64,000 nucleotides of DNA, from contig NC_081552.1 of the NCBI RefSeq assembly GCF_963082655.1, positions 62,174,930-62,238,929 of the forward strand, in the 5' to 3' direction. Positions 34,148 to 44,468 of the stretch are shown here, one piece after another; the first letter of the stretch is position 1; every line of letters begins with the position of its first letter. This stretch comes from Stomoxys calcitrans (taxonomy: Eukaryota; Arthropoda; Insecta; Diptera; Muscidae). The notes under the pieces were generated by a model that worked only from the letters and a program-made list of their open reading frames with translations, was not told where the DNA came from and searched no databases. The position numbers were made by a program, and so were the translations under genes.

Positions 34148-34784
34148 TAGCTCCTCAACATCCCTGTTCAATACGGCTTAGATCGGTCCACATTTGGATA
34201 CACCTGCCATATATACAGATCGCCCGGTTTAAAGTTTTAAGCTAAAATATAGCACAATGTATTCTGTTAGACCTTTCGACATTCGTATCGAGTATGGTCA
34301 AGATCGGGCTATAAATGGATATAGTTGCCACAAATTCAGATCTAACCATTTAATTTCCTTGAGACAATAAAATTACATTTATACAACTCGATTTCGCTGA
34401 AATTGGGCACAGTGGGCTGTGTTAGGCTTTTCGATATTCGTGTTCAATATGGTTCAAATCGGTCCATTTTGGATATAGCTGTCCTTAGGCATATTAAAGG
34501 TGAATTTTTTAACCGATATATTTGTTACAAGGAGTTGTGCTAAACCCTTACATAGCCTTCCTTAATATGGTGGAGATCGGACTTTATTTAGTTATACCTG
34601 CTGTGGGCTCAAAATTATGAGTTTTCACCATATTATGATATCCAAAGTTTTGCTCGGCCGAACTGTTGTTTTGTAGGTTGGTTTTTTTTCTGATTTTTTG
34701 CTATCTTGTACAATGCTGCGGCTTATGTTTATATAAGAGGGTATATAAGATTCGGCCCAGTCGAACTTAATATGCTTTTACTTG
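34148..34784 (-). mobile_element. mini-me/DINE-like element, type C, units plus 5' tip
   Basis: Diverged units (GCTTAGATCGGTCCACATTT, GGTTCAAATCGGTCCATTTT) at about 153-bp spacing, then unassigned sequence (34650-34735). A short 5' tip ends it (TATATAAGATTCGGCCCAGT, CGAACTTAATATGC, TTTTACTTG). Confidence 0.68.
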
Positions 34785-34935
34785 TTCTCTTCCATCCTCT
34801 TCTAGGGCGAACGGAATGAACGTAAGGTCTCCGGTCTTGCTAGTTTGGTTTGGAATTATGCCAAAAGAGTTTATGCACAATGAAAAAATGGGCGGAGAGA
34901 TATGTGAAAAATATAGGAAACGTTTATATAAACTT
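34785..34935. other. unassigned spacer
   Basis: 150 bp with no recognised feature. Confidence 0.4.
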
Positions 34936-35142
34936 TTATAGTCCCCATACAAACCGATCGCCGTATTTGACTCCTTGAGCCCCTAAAAACCTCAATTTTT
35001 ATCTAATTTGGCTGAAACTTGGCACAAGGATTTATGCTTTGACTTCCAACATCATTGCAGAGTATGTTTCGAGTTGGTCAACAAACTGGTATAACCCCTA
35101 TATAAACAGATCCCTGCTTATGATTTCTTTAGTCCCTAGGAG
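34936..35142 (-). mobile_element. mini-me/DINE-like type B units, left of SINE-like insert
   Basis: CCATACAAACCGATCGCCGT, CTAATTTGGCTGAAACTTGG and CTATATAAACAGATCCC: one and a half reversed type B units, broken inside a GCCTCAATTTT-type block by the insert and resumed at 35481. Confidence 0.7.
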
Positions 35143-35480
35143 TATAAATTTTGTTGTTGTTCTTGTTGTAGCCACATTTTCAAGTGGAGGTGGCGATCCT
35201 CGTCAAGCTCGTGCAGGTGAGCAAGCTTGTTTCGGTCCAAAGGACCTATCGCAGCGGGAAAAAGTGGTCATTGGTTATTTCAAGGTGCCACTGAGACTCT
35301 TCGCTCAATACCGCTGATTGTCCGCGACTGCCGTTGCAGGTACTCCGTAAGGAGCATTCCACTATCCGCAACCTGTGGACGCACCCGGTAGCTCGCAGTT
35401 AAGCTTCCCGTGACAGCATTGACCACCAAACAGATCGGACCTCAATGTTCCAGCTTGTGCGGTGCATACAGCTATCTCGT
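35143..35480 (-). mobile_element. SINE-like 338-bp retroposon with RTE-leader head and CAA tail
   Basis: Read on the minus strand: CACGAGATAGCTGTATGCAC, GAGCTACCGGGTGCGTCCAC, AGAGTCTCAGTGGCAC (all shared with RTE leader sequence at 8572-8883 and partly with 40690-40800), then unrelated sequence, ending GGCTACAACAAGAACAACAA. It interrupts a mini-me unit, so its limits can be inferred. AATTTT occurs at both edges as a possible short target duplication. No coding potential. Confidence 0.6.
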
Positions 35481-35650
35481 GCCTCAATTTTCATTTAATG
35501 ATGCTGAAATTTGGCACAAAAGCTTTTGATATAACTTCCAACATCCATGTGACCCGATCGGTCTATATACTGATAAAGGCCCCTTAAATACCAATTCGCC
35601 GATATGACTACTTGAGACCATATTTGATTCGGCCAAACTTTAGAAGATTG
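35481..35650 (-). mobile_element. mini-me/DINE-like type B units, right of SINE-like insert
   Basis: GCCTCAATTTTCATTTAATG, GCTGAAATTTGGCAC and CCGATCGGTCTATATACTGA continue the unit interrupted at 35142. A decayed 5' end (ATTCGGCCAAACTTTAG) lies at about 35630. Confidence 0.7.
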
Positions 35651-36190
35651 TTTAAAGTAATAAAGTATTTGGAAATTACATAGTTTTCCTTTCTCCTTAA
35701 ATTGGCCGTAAAAGAAAATGGTTAATAATCTCAAGTATGCTTTACCTTTAAACTCAAAGCTAATTTTGTACCCCATCTATCAGTGATGTCCTTATTACTA
35801 ACATTTTTCGGTTGCCATGACCGTAACTAACAGTTTGACTAATGCACTGAATGATTACCTTAAAAGTAAATAGACCAATTGATTTCCGAAATTAGAGTAT
35901 GGTTGCTGGAACAGTGACACTAAATGAATGATTGATTGACTGACTTATTGATTGTCTGATTGGATGGATGATACACCAACTGGTGCTTGAAGGCTATGAA
36001 TGATAGACTTTGAACATTTCTATATGATTATTGTTTATTGACAAACTGACTGGTGCAAAGTGGAAAAAATTAATTGAATTCAGAATAGAGATAGCAAAAT
36101 GTCTGCAGGTTCAATTGATTGGGACAAGGGCTCTTCGATGTTTGGCCAGTGCCATGCAATGTTTGCAAATAAACTGAATCTTATATTTAA
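35651..36190. other. unassigned AT-rich stretch
   Basis: About 540 bp with an imperfect TGAT/TGAC-rich run at 35915-35975. No gene or family recognised. Confidence 0.5.
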
Positions 36191-37188
36191 CAAGTAAAAG
36201 CGTGCTAAGTTCGGCCAGGCCGAATCTTACATACCCTCCACCATAGATCGCATTTGTCGAGTTCTTCTCCCGGCATCTCTTCTTAGGCAAAAAAGGATAT
36301 AAGAAAAGATTTGCTCTGCTATTAGAGCGATATCACGATATGGTCCGGTATAAAATTTCAGCCAATTCGAATAAGAATTGCGCCCTTTGGGGGCTCAAGA
36401 AGTAAAATAGAGAGATCGATTTATATGGGAGCTGTATCGGGCTATAGACCGATTCAGACCGTAATAAACACGTATGTTGATGGTCATGAGAAATCCGTCG
36501 TACAAAATTTCAGGGAAATCGGATAATAATTGCGACCTCTAGAGGCTCAAGAAGTCAAGATCCCAGATCGGTTTATATGGCAGCTATATCAGGTTATGAA
36601 CCGATTTGAACTTTATTTGATACAGTTGTTGAAAGTAAGAATAAAATACTTCATGAAAATTTCCAACCAAATCGGATAGGAATTGCGCCCTCTGGAAGCT
36701 CAAGAAGTCAAGTACCCAGATCTGTTTATATGACAGCTATATCAGGTTATGAACCGATTTGAACCACACTTGGCACAGTTATTGGATATCATAACAAAAC
36801 ACGTCGTGCAAAATTTCAATCCAAGCGGATAAGAATTGCGCACTCTAGAGGCTCAAGAAGTCAAGACCCCAGATCGGTTTATATGGCAGCTATATAAGAT
36901 TATGGACCGATTTGAACCATACTTGGCACAGTTATTGTATATCATAACAAAACACGTCGTGCAAAATTTCAATCCAAGCAGATAAGAATTGCGCACTCTA
37001 GAGGCTCAAGAAGTCAAGACCCAAGATCGCTTTATATGGTAGCTATATCAGGTTATGGACCGATTTGAACCATACTTGGCACAGTTTTTGGATATCATAA
37101 CAAAACACTTCGTGCAAAAATGCATTCAAATCGGATAAGAATTGCGTGCTCTAGAGGCTCAAGAAGTCAAGACCCAAGATCGGTTTAC
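36191..37188 (+). mobile_element. mini-me/DINE-like element, type A, 5' end and six units
   Basis: CAAGTAAAAGCGTGCTAAGT, dyad TTCGGCCAGGCCGAAT, leader, then units starting at 36417, 36569, 36722, 36875, 37028 and 37181 (152, then 153 four times). The array runs straight into the palindrome. Core and 3' end are absent. Confidence 0.83.
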
Positions 37189-37567
37189 ACCCTCAACCAT
37201 GGATCGCAATTGTCGAGTCCTTTTCCCGGCATCTCTTCTTATGCAAAAAAGGATCTAAGAAAAGATTTGCTCTGCTATATCAAGATATAGTCCGGTTTGG
37301 ACCACAATTAAATTATATGTTGGAGACCTGTGTAAAATGTCAGCCAATTCGAATAAGAATTGCGCCCATTTCAATGGGCCATTTCAATGGGCGCAATTCT
37401 TATTCGAATTGGCTGACATTTTACACAGGTCTCCAACATATAATTTAATTGTGGTCCAAACCGGACTATATCTTGATATAGCAGAGCAAATCTTTTCTTA
37501 GATCCTTTTTTGCATAAGAAGAGATGCCGGGAAAAGGACTCGACAATTGCGATCCATGGTTGAGGGT
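37189..37567. repeat. perfect palindrome, 182-bp arms, 15-bp spacer
   Basis: Arm 37189-37370 and arm 37386-37567 are reverse complements. I compared them throughout and saw no mismatch. Both are the mini-me type A leader (CCATGGATCGCAATTGTCGA, ATTAAATTATATGTTGGAGA). The spacer 37371-37385 is TCAATGGGCCATTTC, itself bordered by repeated CATTTCAATGGGC. Confidence 0.93.
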
Positions 37568-37612
37568 ATATAAGATTCGGCCCCGCCGAACTTAGCACTC
37601 TTTTACTTGTTA
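37568..37612 (-). mobile_element. mini-me type A 5' end
   Basis: ATAAGATTCGGCCCCGCCGA, ACTTAGCACTCTTTTACTTG: the reversed 5' tip belonging to the right palindrome arm. Confidence 0.8.
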
Positions 37613-37792
37613 GATATAGCTACTATACTTATTAGTATTTGGTCTAAATCGGAACATATTTTGATATAACTGATATGGGACATAATGTATGAAATTTTCA
37701 CCGAATTTTGATCAAAGGTGGTTTACATATATACCCGAGGTGGTGGGTATCGAAAGTTCGGCCCGGCCGAACTTAACGCCTTTTTAGTTGTT
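37613..37792 (-). mobile_element. mini-me/DINE-like 5' end, type C
   Basis: Reversed type C leader (TATTAGTATTTGGTCTAAAT, CCGAGGTGGTGGGTATC) and the dyad AAGTTCGGCCCGGCCGAACT, followed by TTTTTAGTTG. Confidence 0.78.
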
Positions 37793-38131
37793 TTAAATTA
37801 AAACAAATTAAAATTACGTCAATATGTTAAGTATTAAACTACATAACACGTTTGCAGCAATGTCAAGATTAAAAATGTGACGTCGCACAGTGGAAGAAAA
37901 TCGAAAAAAAAATAATAAAAAATATGCTGTGAGAGAATGGGTAAAGATATCTCTTTGAAATTTGGAATGGTTAGATGTTAGCGATTTTTTTGTGCTAAAT
38001 TTCAAGCCCATGGGTGGTTCGAGCACCTCTTGGCAGGCCCCTAAAAATGATCAACTCGGTACTCCGAAAAATTGTAGAGGTTGCCAAATCTTCATTTGTG
38101 GTCTGATTTTTTATGTGGCTGCCATACCATT
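37793..38131. other. unassigned stretch
   Basis: About 340 bp, no gene. CGTCGCACAGTGGAAGAAAA and a following GAAATTTGGAATGG stretch look like decayed transposon sequence, but I cannot name it. Confidence 0.4.
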
Positions 38132-38843
38132 TGTATACCCACCACCATAGGATGGGGGTATACTAATCTAGTCACTCCGTTTGTAGCACCTCGAAATATT
38201 TGTCTAAGACCCCAGAAAGTATATATATTCGTGATCGTCTCGACGTTCTGCGTCCGTCCGTCCATCTGCCGAAATCACTATAGCGGTCGAGCCGCTTGAA
38301 ATTTTGCAAGATACTTAATGTAGATGTAGTTAGTTGGATATTGCAAATGGGCCATATCGGTTCAGATTTAGATATAGCTCCCATATATACCGATCTCCCG
38401 ATTTGACTTCCTGAGCCCCCGGAAGCCTCAATTTTTTTTCTGAAATTTTTTATTATTCCGCTATGACTTCCAACAACTGTGCCAAGTACAAATCGGTCTA
38501 TAACCTGATATAGGTCCCAAATAAACCGATCCCCCTATTTGACCTCTTGAGTCCTCACAAGCCGTAATTTTTGTCCGATTTGTCTGAAATTTTGCATGCG
38601 GTGTTCTGTTACGACTCCAACTCCTACCACTGTTCCAGATAGAGTCCAAATCAGTCTATAACCTTATAGAGCTCTCATGTAAAACGGTCTCCCGTTTTAA
38701 TTTTTGCTGGTTTGATAGAAGTTTGATATGTAGAATAAAATTATGCCCTTAAACAAAATTTAGTTTGTATAAATTTTTTGTAGAATTCATGGTGGTGGGT
38801 TCCCAAGATTCGGCCCGGCTGAACTTAGCACGCTTTTACTTGT
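38132..38843 (-). mobile_element. mini-me/DINE-like element, type B, complete
   Basis: Reversed 3' hairpin TATACCCACCACCATAGGAT, core AAAGTATATATATTCGTGAT, short GTCCGTCCGTCCATC, three units and the reversed 5' end TTCGGCCCGGCTGAACTTAG, then CACGCTTTTACTTG. Confidence 0.83.
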
Positions 38844-39292
38844 TTCGAATAGCATAGTTCCTTATAAATGTTGCCACTTAAGGAGAGGTGTTTAGCTGAT
38901 GTTCTCGTTAGGATTAGAACCCACTGTTCCAAGTTTCGTCTCAGTCCGATGAAAAATCCTCCTCTTATGAGCTCAAGATCTTAAATTAAGCGATCGCCCT
39001 ACAAAGGAGCTATATACGGTTTAATCCGAACCATATTCGGTATGGATATCTGTAATCCTAGTGTTATTCACAGTTTAAAATTTTACTGTAATAAATGGGA
39101 CTTTTATGGCCTTAGGACCATAAATCGGTAGATCGATCTAAGTGACTCAGATTTTCAGGGACCTGGTGCAACGCACTGTTCTTGATTTCAGTAAAACTGT
39201 GCAATAAATGCGTTTTGTATGGCTTTAAAACCCTGAATCGGTTAGGCCCGAATGGGTGGTCTGGGCTTTGCGTTTCTAGAACTCGAATAAAA
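38844..39292 (+). mobile_element. decayed SINE piece and type C mini-me units
   Basis: 38892-38935 (TGTTCTCGTTAGGATTAGAA) resembles the box B piece at 10740 in the same orientation. 38936-39280 holds weak type C unit matches in plus orientation (GGGACTTTTATGGCCTTAGG, ATAAATGCGTTTTGTATGGC). No termini. Confidence 0.45.
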
Positions 39293-39932
39293 ATAATCAT
39301 TTTATCATTCCGTTTGCAATACACCGAAATATCTATTTCCGACCCTTTGACGTATATGTATCGTCGAAAATATCTAAGACTATCTAGCCATGTCCGTCCG
39401 TCTGTCTGTTGGAAACACGCTACAGTCTATAAAAATAGAGATATTGAGTGAAGCTTTGCACAGATTCTTTTTTTTTTTGAGCATAGGCAAGTTAAGTTCG
39501 AAGATGGGCTATATCAGACTATATCATGCAAATAGCTGCCATATAGACCGATCTGCCGATTGAAGGTTTTAGGCACATAAAAGCCATATTTATTATACGA
39601 TTTCGGTGAAATTTTGGACAGTGAGTTGCTCAATACGGCCCGGATCGGTCCATATTTGGATATAGCTGCACTATAGACCGATCTCTCGATTTAAGGTGTT
39701 GGGCCCATAAATGGCGCATTTATTGTCCAATTTCGCAAAAATTTGGGCATTGAGTTATATTTGGCTCCTCGACATCCTTGTTTAATATGGCTCAAATTGG
39801 TACAGATTTGGATATATCTGCCATGTACACGGATATCTCGATTTAAGGCTTTAGGCCGATAAAAGCCGCATTAATAGTCCGATTTCGCTGAAATTTGTGT
39901 CAGTGAGTTGTTATAGGCCTTTCGATATTCTT
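39293..39932 (-). mobile_element. mini-me/DINE-like element, type C, 3' portion
   Basis: Reversed 3' part without the hairpin: CATTCCGTTTGCAATACACC, a decayed core, GTCCGTCCGTCTGTCTG, then four units (GATATAGCTGC...CGATCTCTCGATTTAAGG). It is joined to a type B element. Confidence 0.75.
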
Positions 39933-40687
39933 ATTATACCCACCACTATAGGATGGGGGTATACTAATCTGGTCATTCCGTTTGCAACACCTCGAAATAT
40001 TCGTCTAAGACCCCATAAAGTATATATATTCTTGATCGTTTCGACGCTCCGAGTCGAACTAGGCATGTCCGTTCGTCTGTTGGAATCACGATAGAGCACA
40101 AACGTGTAAAGGTAGCCGCTTGAAATTTTGCACAGATACTAAGTATTGATGTAGCCCTTTGGGGATTGCAAAAGGGCCATATCGGTTTAGATTTAGATAT
40201 AGCTCCCATATAGACCTATCTCAAGATTTGACTTCTTGAGCCTCTGGAAACCGCAATTTTGAACCGATTTGGCTGAAATTTTGCATGTTGTGTTCTGTTA
40301 TAACTTTCAACAACATTGCTAAGTACGGTACGAATAGGTCTATAACATAATACAGATCCCATATAAACCAATCTCCCGATTTTTCTTCTTGAGCCCCTGG
40401 AAGGCACAATTTGGTCTGATTTGGCTCAAATTTTGCATGTGGTGTTCTGAAATGTCTTCCAACAACTGTGTAAAATGCGGTCCAAATCGGTCCTTAACCT
40501 CATATAGCTCCCATGTAAACCGGTCTTTCGATCATCCTTGTTCGCTTCCTAGAGGCTTTAATTTTTGCTGGTTTGACAGACATGTAGTCTAAAATACTGC
40601 CCTTGAACTAAATTTATTTTGTATACATTTTTAGCAGAATCCATGGTGGTGGATTCCCAAGACTTGGCCCGGCCAAACTTAGCACGC
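39933..40687 (-). mobile_element. mini-me/DINE-like element, type B, nearly complete
   Basis: TATACCCACCACTATAGGAT, core AAAGTATATATATTCTTGAT, a GTCCGTTCGTCTG tract, three units and the reversed 5' end GGCCCGGCCAAACTTAGCAC. The last TTTTACTTG is replaced by RTE leader sequence at 40688. Confidence 0.8.
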
Positions 40688-40974
40688 GATTTTCGAGAGG
40701 ATAGTCTCAGTGCGGAGTCAGGTGGCACTGGCTCTTAATTAAATACTGAGTGCCAATGACACAAGGCGAGTTATTGGCGCCTCAAATAACCAGTGGCCAA
40801 CATCAGCGTCTGTTCCCAGCTTAGGGGCGGCTGGCGGCGAGCGTCGGATCTTGGAGCAAGCGGCTCGACACAACGAAGGATACATGTGCAATCCCACAAA
40901 ACCCATGCGGTTGGGGCGCTCGGCCAGTAACCTGCCCCGTTAAACCATGAGAAACAAAGGAATAGTAAAAACGG
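40688..40974 (+). promoter_or_regulatory. RTE-like element 5' untranslated leader
   Basis: Leader shared with 8700-8883 and with the inverted piece at 58521-58667: GGCCAACATCAGCGTCTGTT, GATACATGTGCAATCCCACA, CATGCGGTTGGGGCGCT. It precedes the endonuclease region and presumably held the internal promoter expected for this class (inference). Confidence 0.6.
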
Positions 40975-41883
40975 ACCTCCCCCAACGTTGACGACCCACG
41001 CAAACGAAAAAAGGACCATGATTTGCGGATCTGCATCTGGAATGTCCGCACTATTTATAAAGAAGGTGCAGTATACCACTGGCGGATGTATTAGAGAAGT
41101 ACAAGGCAGATATTACCGCCTTACAGGAAGTGCGATGGACTGGGAATGGCGTCACTACAACACCAAACAGTGACGAACTATACTATTGCTGCCATAACAC
41201 GAGGCATGAATTTGGCTGCGGATTTGTGGTTAGACGGAGACTGAAACACCTTGTCTCCAGCTTTACTCCGGTGGATGAGAGGCTAGGCACAATCCGCATA
41301 AAAGCCAAATTCTTCAACATCAGCCTTATTTGTGCCCATGCCCCGACGGAAGACAAAGATGAGCGGACCAAGGATATTTTCTACGAGCGCCTAGAGAGAG
41401 AATATGACCGCTGCCCCGCCCATGATATTAAAATAGTTCTGGGAGATTTTTATGCGAAGATAGGGAAGGAAGACATTTTTGGTTCAACAGTCGGAAAGTT
41501 TAGCCTCCACGTGATAACGTCCAGTAATGGGTAAAGGATGATAGATTTCGCCGCGGCAAAAAACATGGTAGTTACAATAGTAACACCAGATGTCAACATA
41601 AAAATATTCACAAAGCCTGGCTGTCACCTGATCAAAACACGAGAAACCAAATTGATCACGTTGTGATAGATGGAAGGCATTCATCCAGCTGTTAGATGTA
41701 CGATCGATTTGTAGAGCGAATATAGATTCGGATCATTACCTTGTTGCAGCACGACCAAGAGTGTCGAGATACTACTGAAGAATGCGGCATGTAGAGCAAC
41801 CCCGCAATCCGCAGCAATGCGGCAGATGAAAGATAGGTACCAAGAGAAAAGGAGAGAGGAGAAACGTCTATCCGCGGAAAGAA
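40975..41883 (+). pseudogene. RTE/BovB-like endonuclease domain (APE type)
   Basis: Broken frames together give an APE-like endonuclease: ICIWNVRT at about 41030, TALQEVRWTGNGV at about 41110 across a frameshift (catalytic Glu), the open stretch 41130-41534 with NISLICAHAPTEDKD and IVLGDFYAKIG (Asn of GDFNAKIG changed to Tyr), LIDFAAAKNMVV at about 41540, and NIDSDHYLVAA at about 41718 (catalytic Asp-His). It resembles the endonuclease often labelled craniofacial development protein 2-like in insects, which derives from such LINEs. Split from its RT by two mini-me insertions downstream. Confidence 0.8.
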
Positions 41884-42849
41884 CAAGTAAAAAGGCTATG
41901 GTGGATACCCACCACCTCGGGTATATATGCAAAAAAATCCGATGGAATATGCATACCTTATGCACCATAGCAGCTAGATCGAAATATTTTCCGATTTAGA
42001 CCAAATACTAATAAGTACAAGCCATTGTTCAATTGTGTATAACAAAATATTGGTCTTTTAGTAGCTATATCTAAAAATAAAACGATCTGAACCATAGACG
42101 ACACGAATGTCGAAAGGCCATTGTTCAATTGTGTAGTTACTGTGTCAAATTTCAGTGAAATCTGATTATAAATGTGCCTTTTATGGGGCCAAGACTTTAA
42201 ATCGAAATATCATTCCACATGGCAGCTATATCCAAATCTGGGCCGAATTGGGCCAAGTTGCACAACTCACTGTCCCAAATTTCAGCGACATCGGAAAATA
42301 AATGCGCCATTTATAGTCCAAAACCTTAAATCATGAGATCGGTCTGTATGGCAGCTATATTCAAATCTGGACCGACCTGTGCCATATTGCAGAAGTATGG
42401 CGAAGGACTTTCACTATCCCAAATTTCGGCGACATCGAACAATAAATGCTCCTTTAATGGGCCCAAAACCCAAAATCGGCGGATAGGATTGTATGGCAGC
42501 TATATCCAAATATCGCGCAACCTAACACAACTAACTGTCCCAAAATTTAAAATCGGATGATAAATGTGGCTTTTATGAGCCTAAGACCCTAAATCGGTGG
42601 ATCGGTCTACATGGGCCTATATCATAGTCCGATATAGCCCATCTTCGAACTCAATCTGCTTATGGACAAAAAAAAGAATCTGTAGCGTGATTTCGACAGA
42701 CAGACGGATGGACACGGCTACATGGTCTTAGATTTTTAGGCTAATCAAGAATATATATACTTTATAGGGTCGAAAATGGATATTTCGATGTGTTGCAAAA
42801 GGAATGAAAAAATGAATGTACCCCCATCCTTCGGTGGTGGATATAAAAA
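41884..42849 (+). mobile_element. mini-me/DINE-like element, type C, nested in RTE (first)
   Basis: Starts CAAGTAAAAAGGC after GGAAAGAA and ends GGTGGATATAAAAA before AGAAACTGAAAG. Removing it rejoins the RTE linker at an A|A site. The 5' dyad is deleted (CAAGTAAAAAGGCTATGG). Four units, pre-core, (GTCY) and core are present. Confidence 0.82.
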
Positions 42850-42924
42850 AGAAACTGAAAGACGTGAATTGAGATGTACAGGAGTCAGAATGAAGTCCGG
42901 AAATTCTACCAAAGAATTAAACAA
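42850..42924 (+). pseudogene. RTE linker between endonuclease and RT
   Basis: 75 bp giving ELRCTGVRMKSGNSTKELN, which matches the minus-strand linker at about 58480-58530 (ELRCTEVRMKSENSTNELN). It is an island of RTE between two mini-me insertions. Confidence 0.82.
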
Positions 42925-44468
42925 CAAGTAAAAAGGCGTTAAGTTTCACCACCTCGGGTATATATGTAAAGCACTTTTCATCAAAATCCAGGGAAATTTG
43001 CATACCTTTTGTCCAATAGCAGTCATATCGAAATATGATCCGATTTGGACCAAATACTAATAAGTACAAGTCAATGCTCAATTGTGTATAACAAAATATT
43101 GGTCTTTTTAGTAGCTATATCTAAAAATAAACCGATCTGAACCATATACAACATGGATGTCGAAAAGCCTAACATAAGTCAATGTGTCAAATTTCAGTTA
43201 AATCGGATTATAAATGCGTCTTTTTTGGGACCAAGACTTTAAATCGAGATATCGGTCTATATGGCAGCATATCCAAATCATGATCGATCTGAGTGAAATT
43301 GAAAAAGGATGTCGAAGGGCCCAACACAACTCACTGTCCCCAATTGCGGCGACATCGGACAATAAATGCGCTTTTTCTGGCCCCAAAACCTGAAACCGAG
43401 AGATCGGTCTATATGGCAGCTATATCCAAATCTTGACCGATCTGTGCCATAATGTAGAACTATGTCAAGGGATTTAACCTAACTCAATGTCCCAAATTTC
43501 GGCGACATCGGACAATAAATACGCCTTGTATGGGCCTAAGACCCTCAATCAAAGGATTGGTCTATATGACAGCTATATCCAAATCTAGACCAATCTGAGC
43601 CAAATTGACAAAGGATGTCGAAGGGCGAAATATAACTCACTGTCCCAAATTTCGGCGACATCGGATAATAAATGCGCCTTTTATGGGCAAAAACCCTTAA
43701 ATCGAGAGATCGGTCTATATGGCAGCTATATCCAAATCTGGACCGATCTGAGCAAAATTAAAGAAGGATGTGGAGGAGCCTAACATAACTCACTGTCCCA
43801 AATTTCAGCAACATCGGATGATAAATGTGGTTTTTATGGGCCTAAGACCCCAAATCGGAGGATCGGTCTATATGGCAACTATATCCAAATATGAACCGAT
43901 CTGGGCGAAATTGACGGAGGATGTCGAGGGGCCTAACACAACTCACTGTCCCAAATTTCAGCAAAATCGGATAATAAATGTGGCTTTTATGGGCCCAAGA
44001 TGCTAAATCTGAGGATCGGTCTATATGGCAGCTATATCCAAATCTGGACCGATCTGAGCCAAATTGACGAAGGGTGTCGAGGGGTCTAACACAAGTCACT
44101 GTCCCAAATTTCAGCAAAATCGGATAATAAATGTGGCTTTCTTGGGCCAAAGACCCCAAATCGGCGGATCGGTCTATATGGGGGCTATATCAAGATATAG
44201 TCCGATATAGCTCATCTTCGAACTTAACCTGCTTATGGATAAAAGAAGAACCTGTGCAAAATTTCAGCTCAATAGCTCTATTTTTGAAGACTGTAGCGTG
44301 ATTTCAACAGACAGACGGACAGACGGACGGACATGTCTAGATCGTCTTAGATTTTTACGCTGATCAAGAATATATATACTTTATAGGGTCGGAAATGGAT
44401 ATTTCGATGTGTTGCAAACGGAATGACAAAATGAATACACCCCCATCCTTAGGTGGTGAGTATAAAAA
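42925..44468 (+). mobile_element. mini-me/DINE-like element, type C, nested in RTE (second)
   Basis: About 1.54 kb with eight units. CGGTCTATAT falls at 43711, 43864, 44017 and 44170: 153 bp each. It has the pre-core ATAGTCCGATATAGCTCATC, (GTCY) at 44310, core at 44370, end GGTGGTGAGTATAAAAA. Comparison with the uninterrupted RTE at about 58470 shows no target duplication. Confidence 0.87.

Noticed and set aside
41130..41534. Host gene similar to craniofacial development protein 2
   Set aside because: It has endonuclease motifs, an RTE leader upstream and RTE linker/RT downstream, and frameshifts. It is the endonuclease of a LINE.
42925..44468. CRISPR-like array of regularly spaced repeats
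   Set aside because: Units are 153 bp, diverged along their whole length, without short invariant repeats and unique spacers, in a eukaryotic transposon setting.
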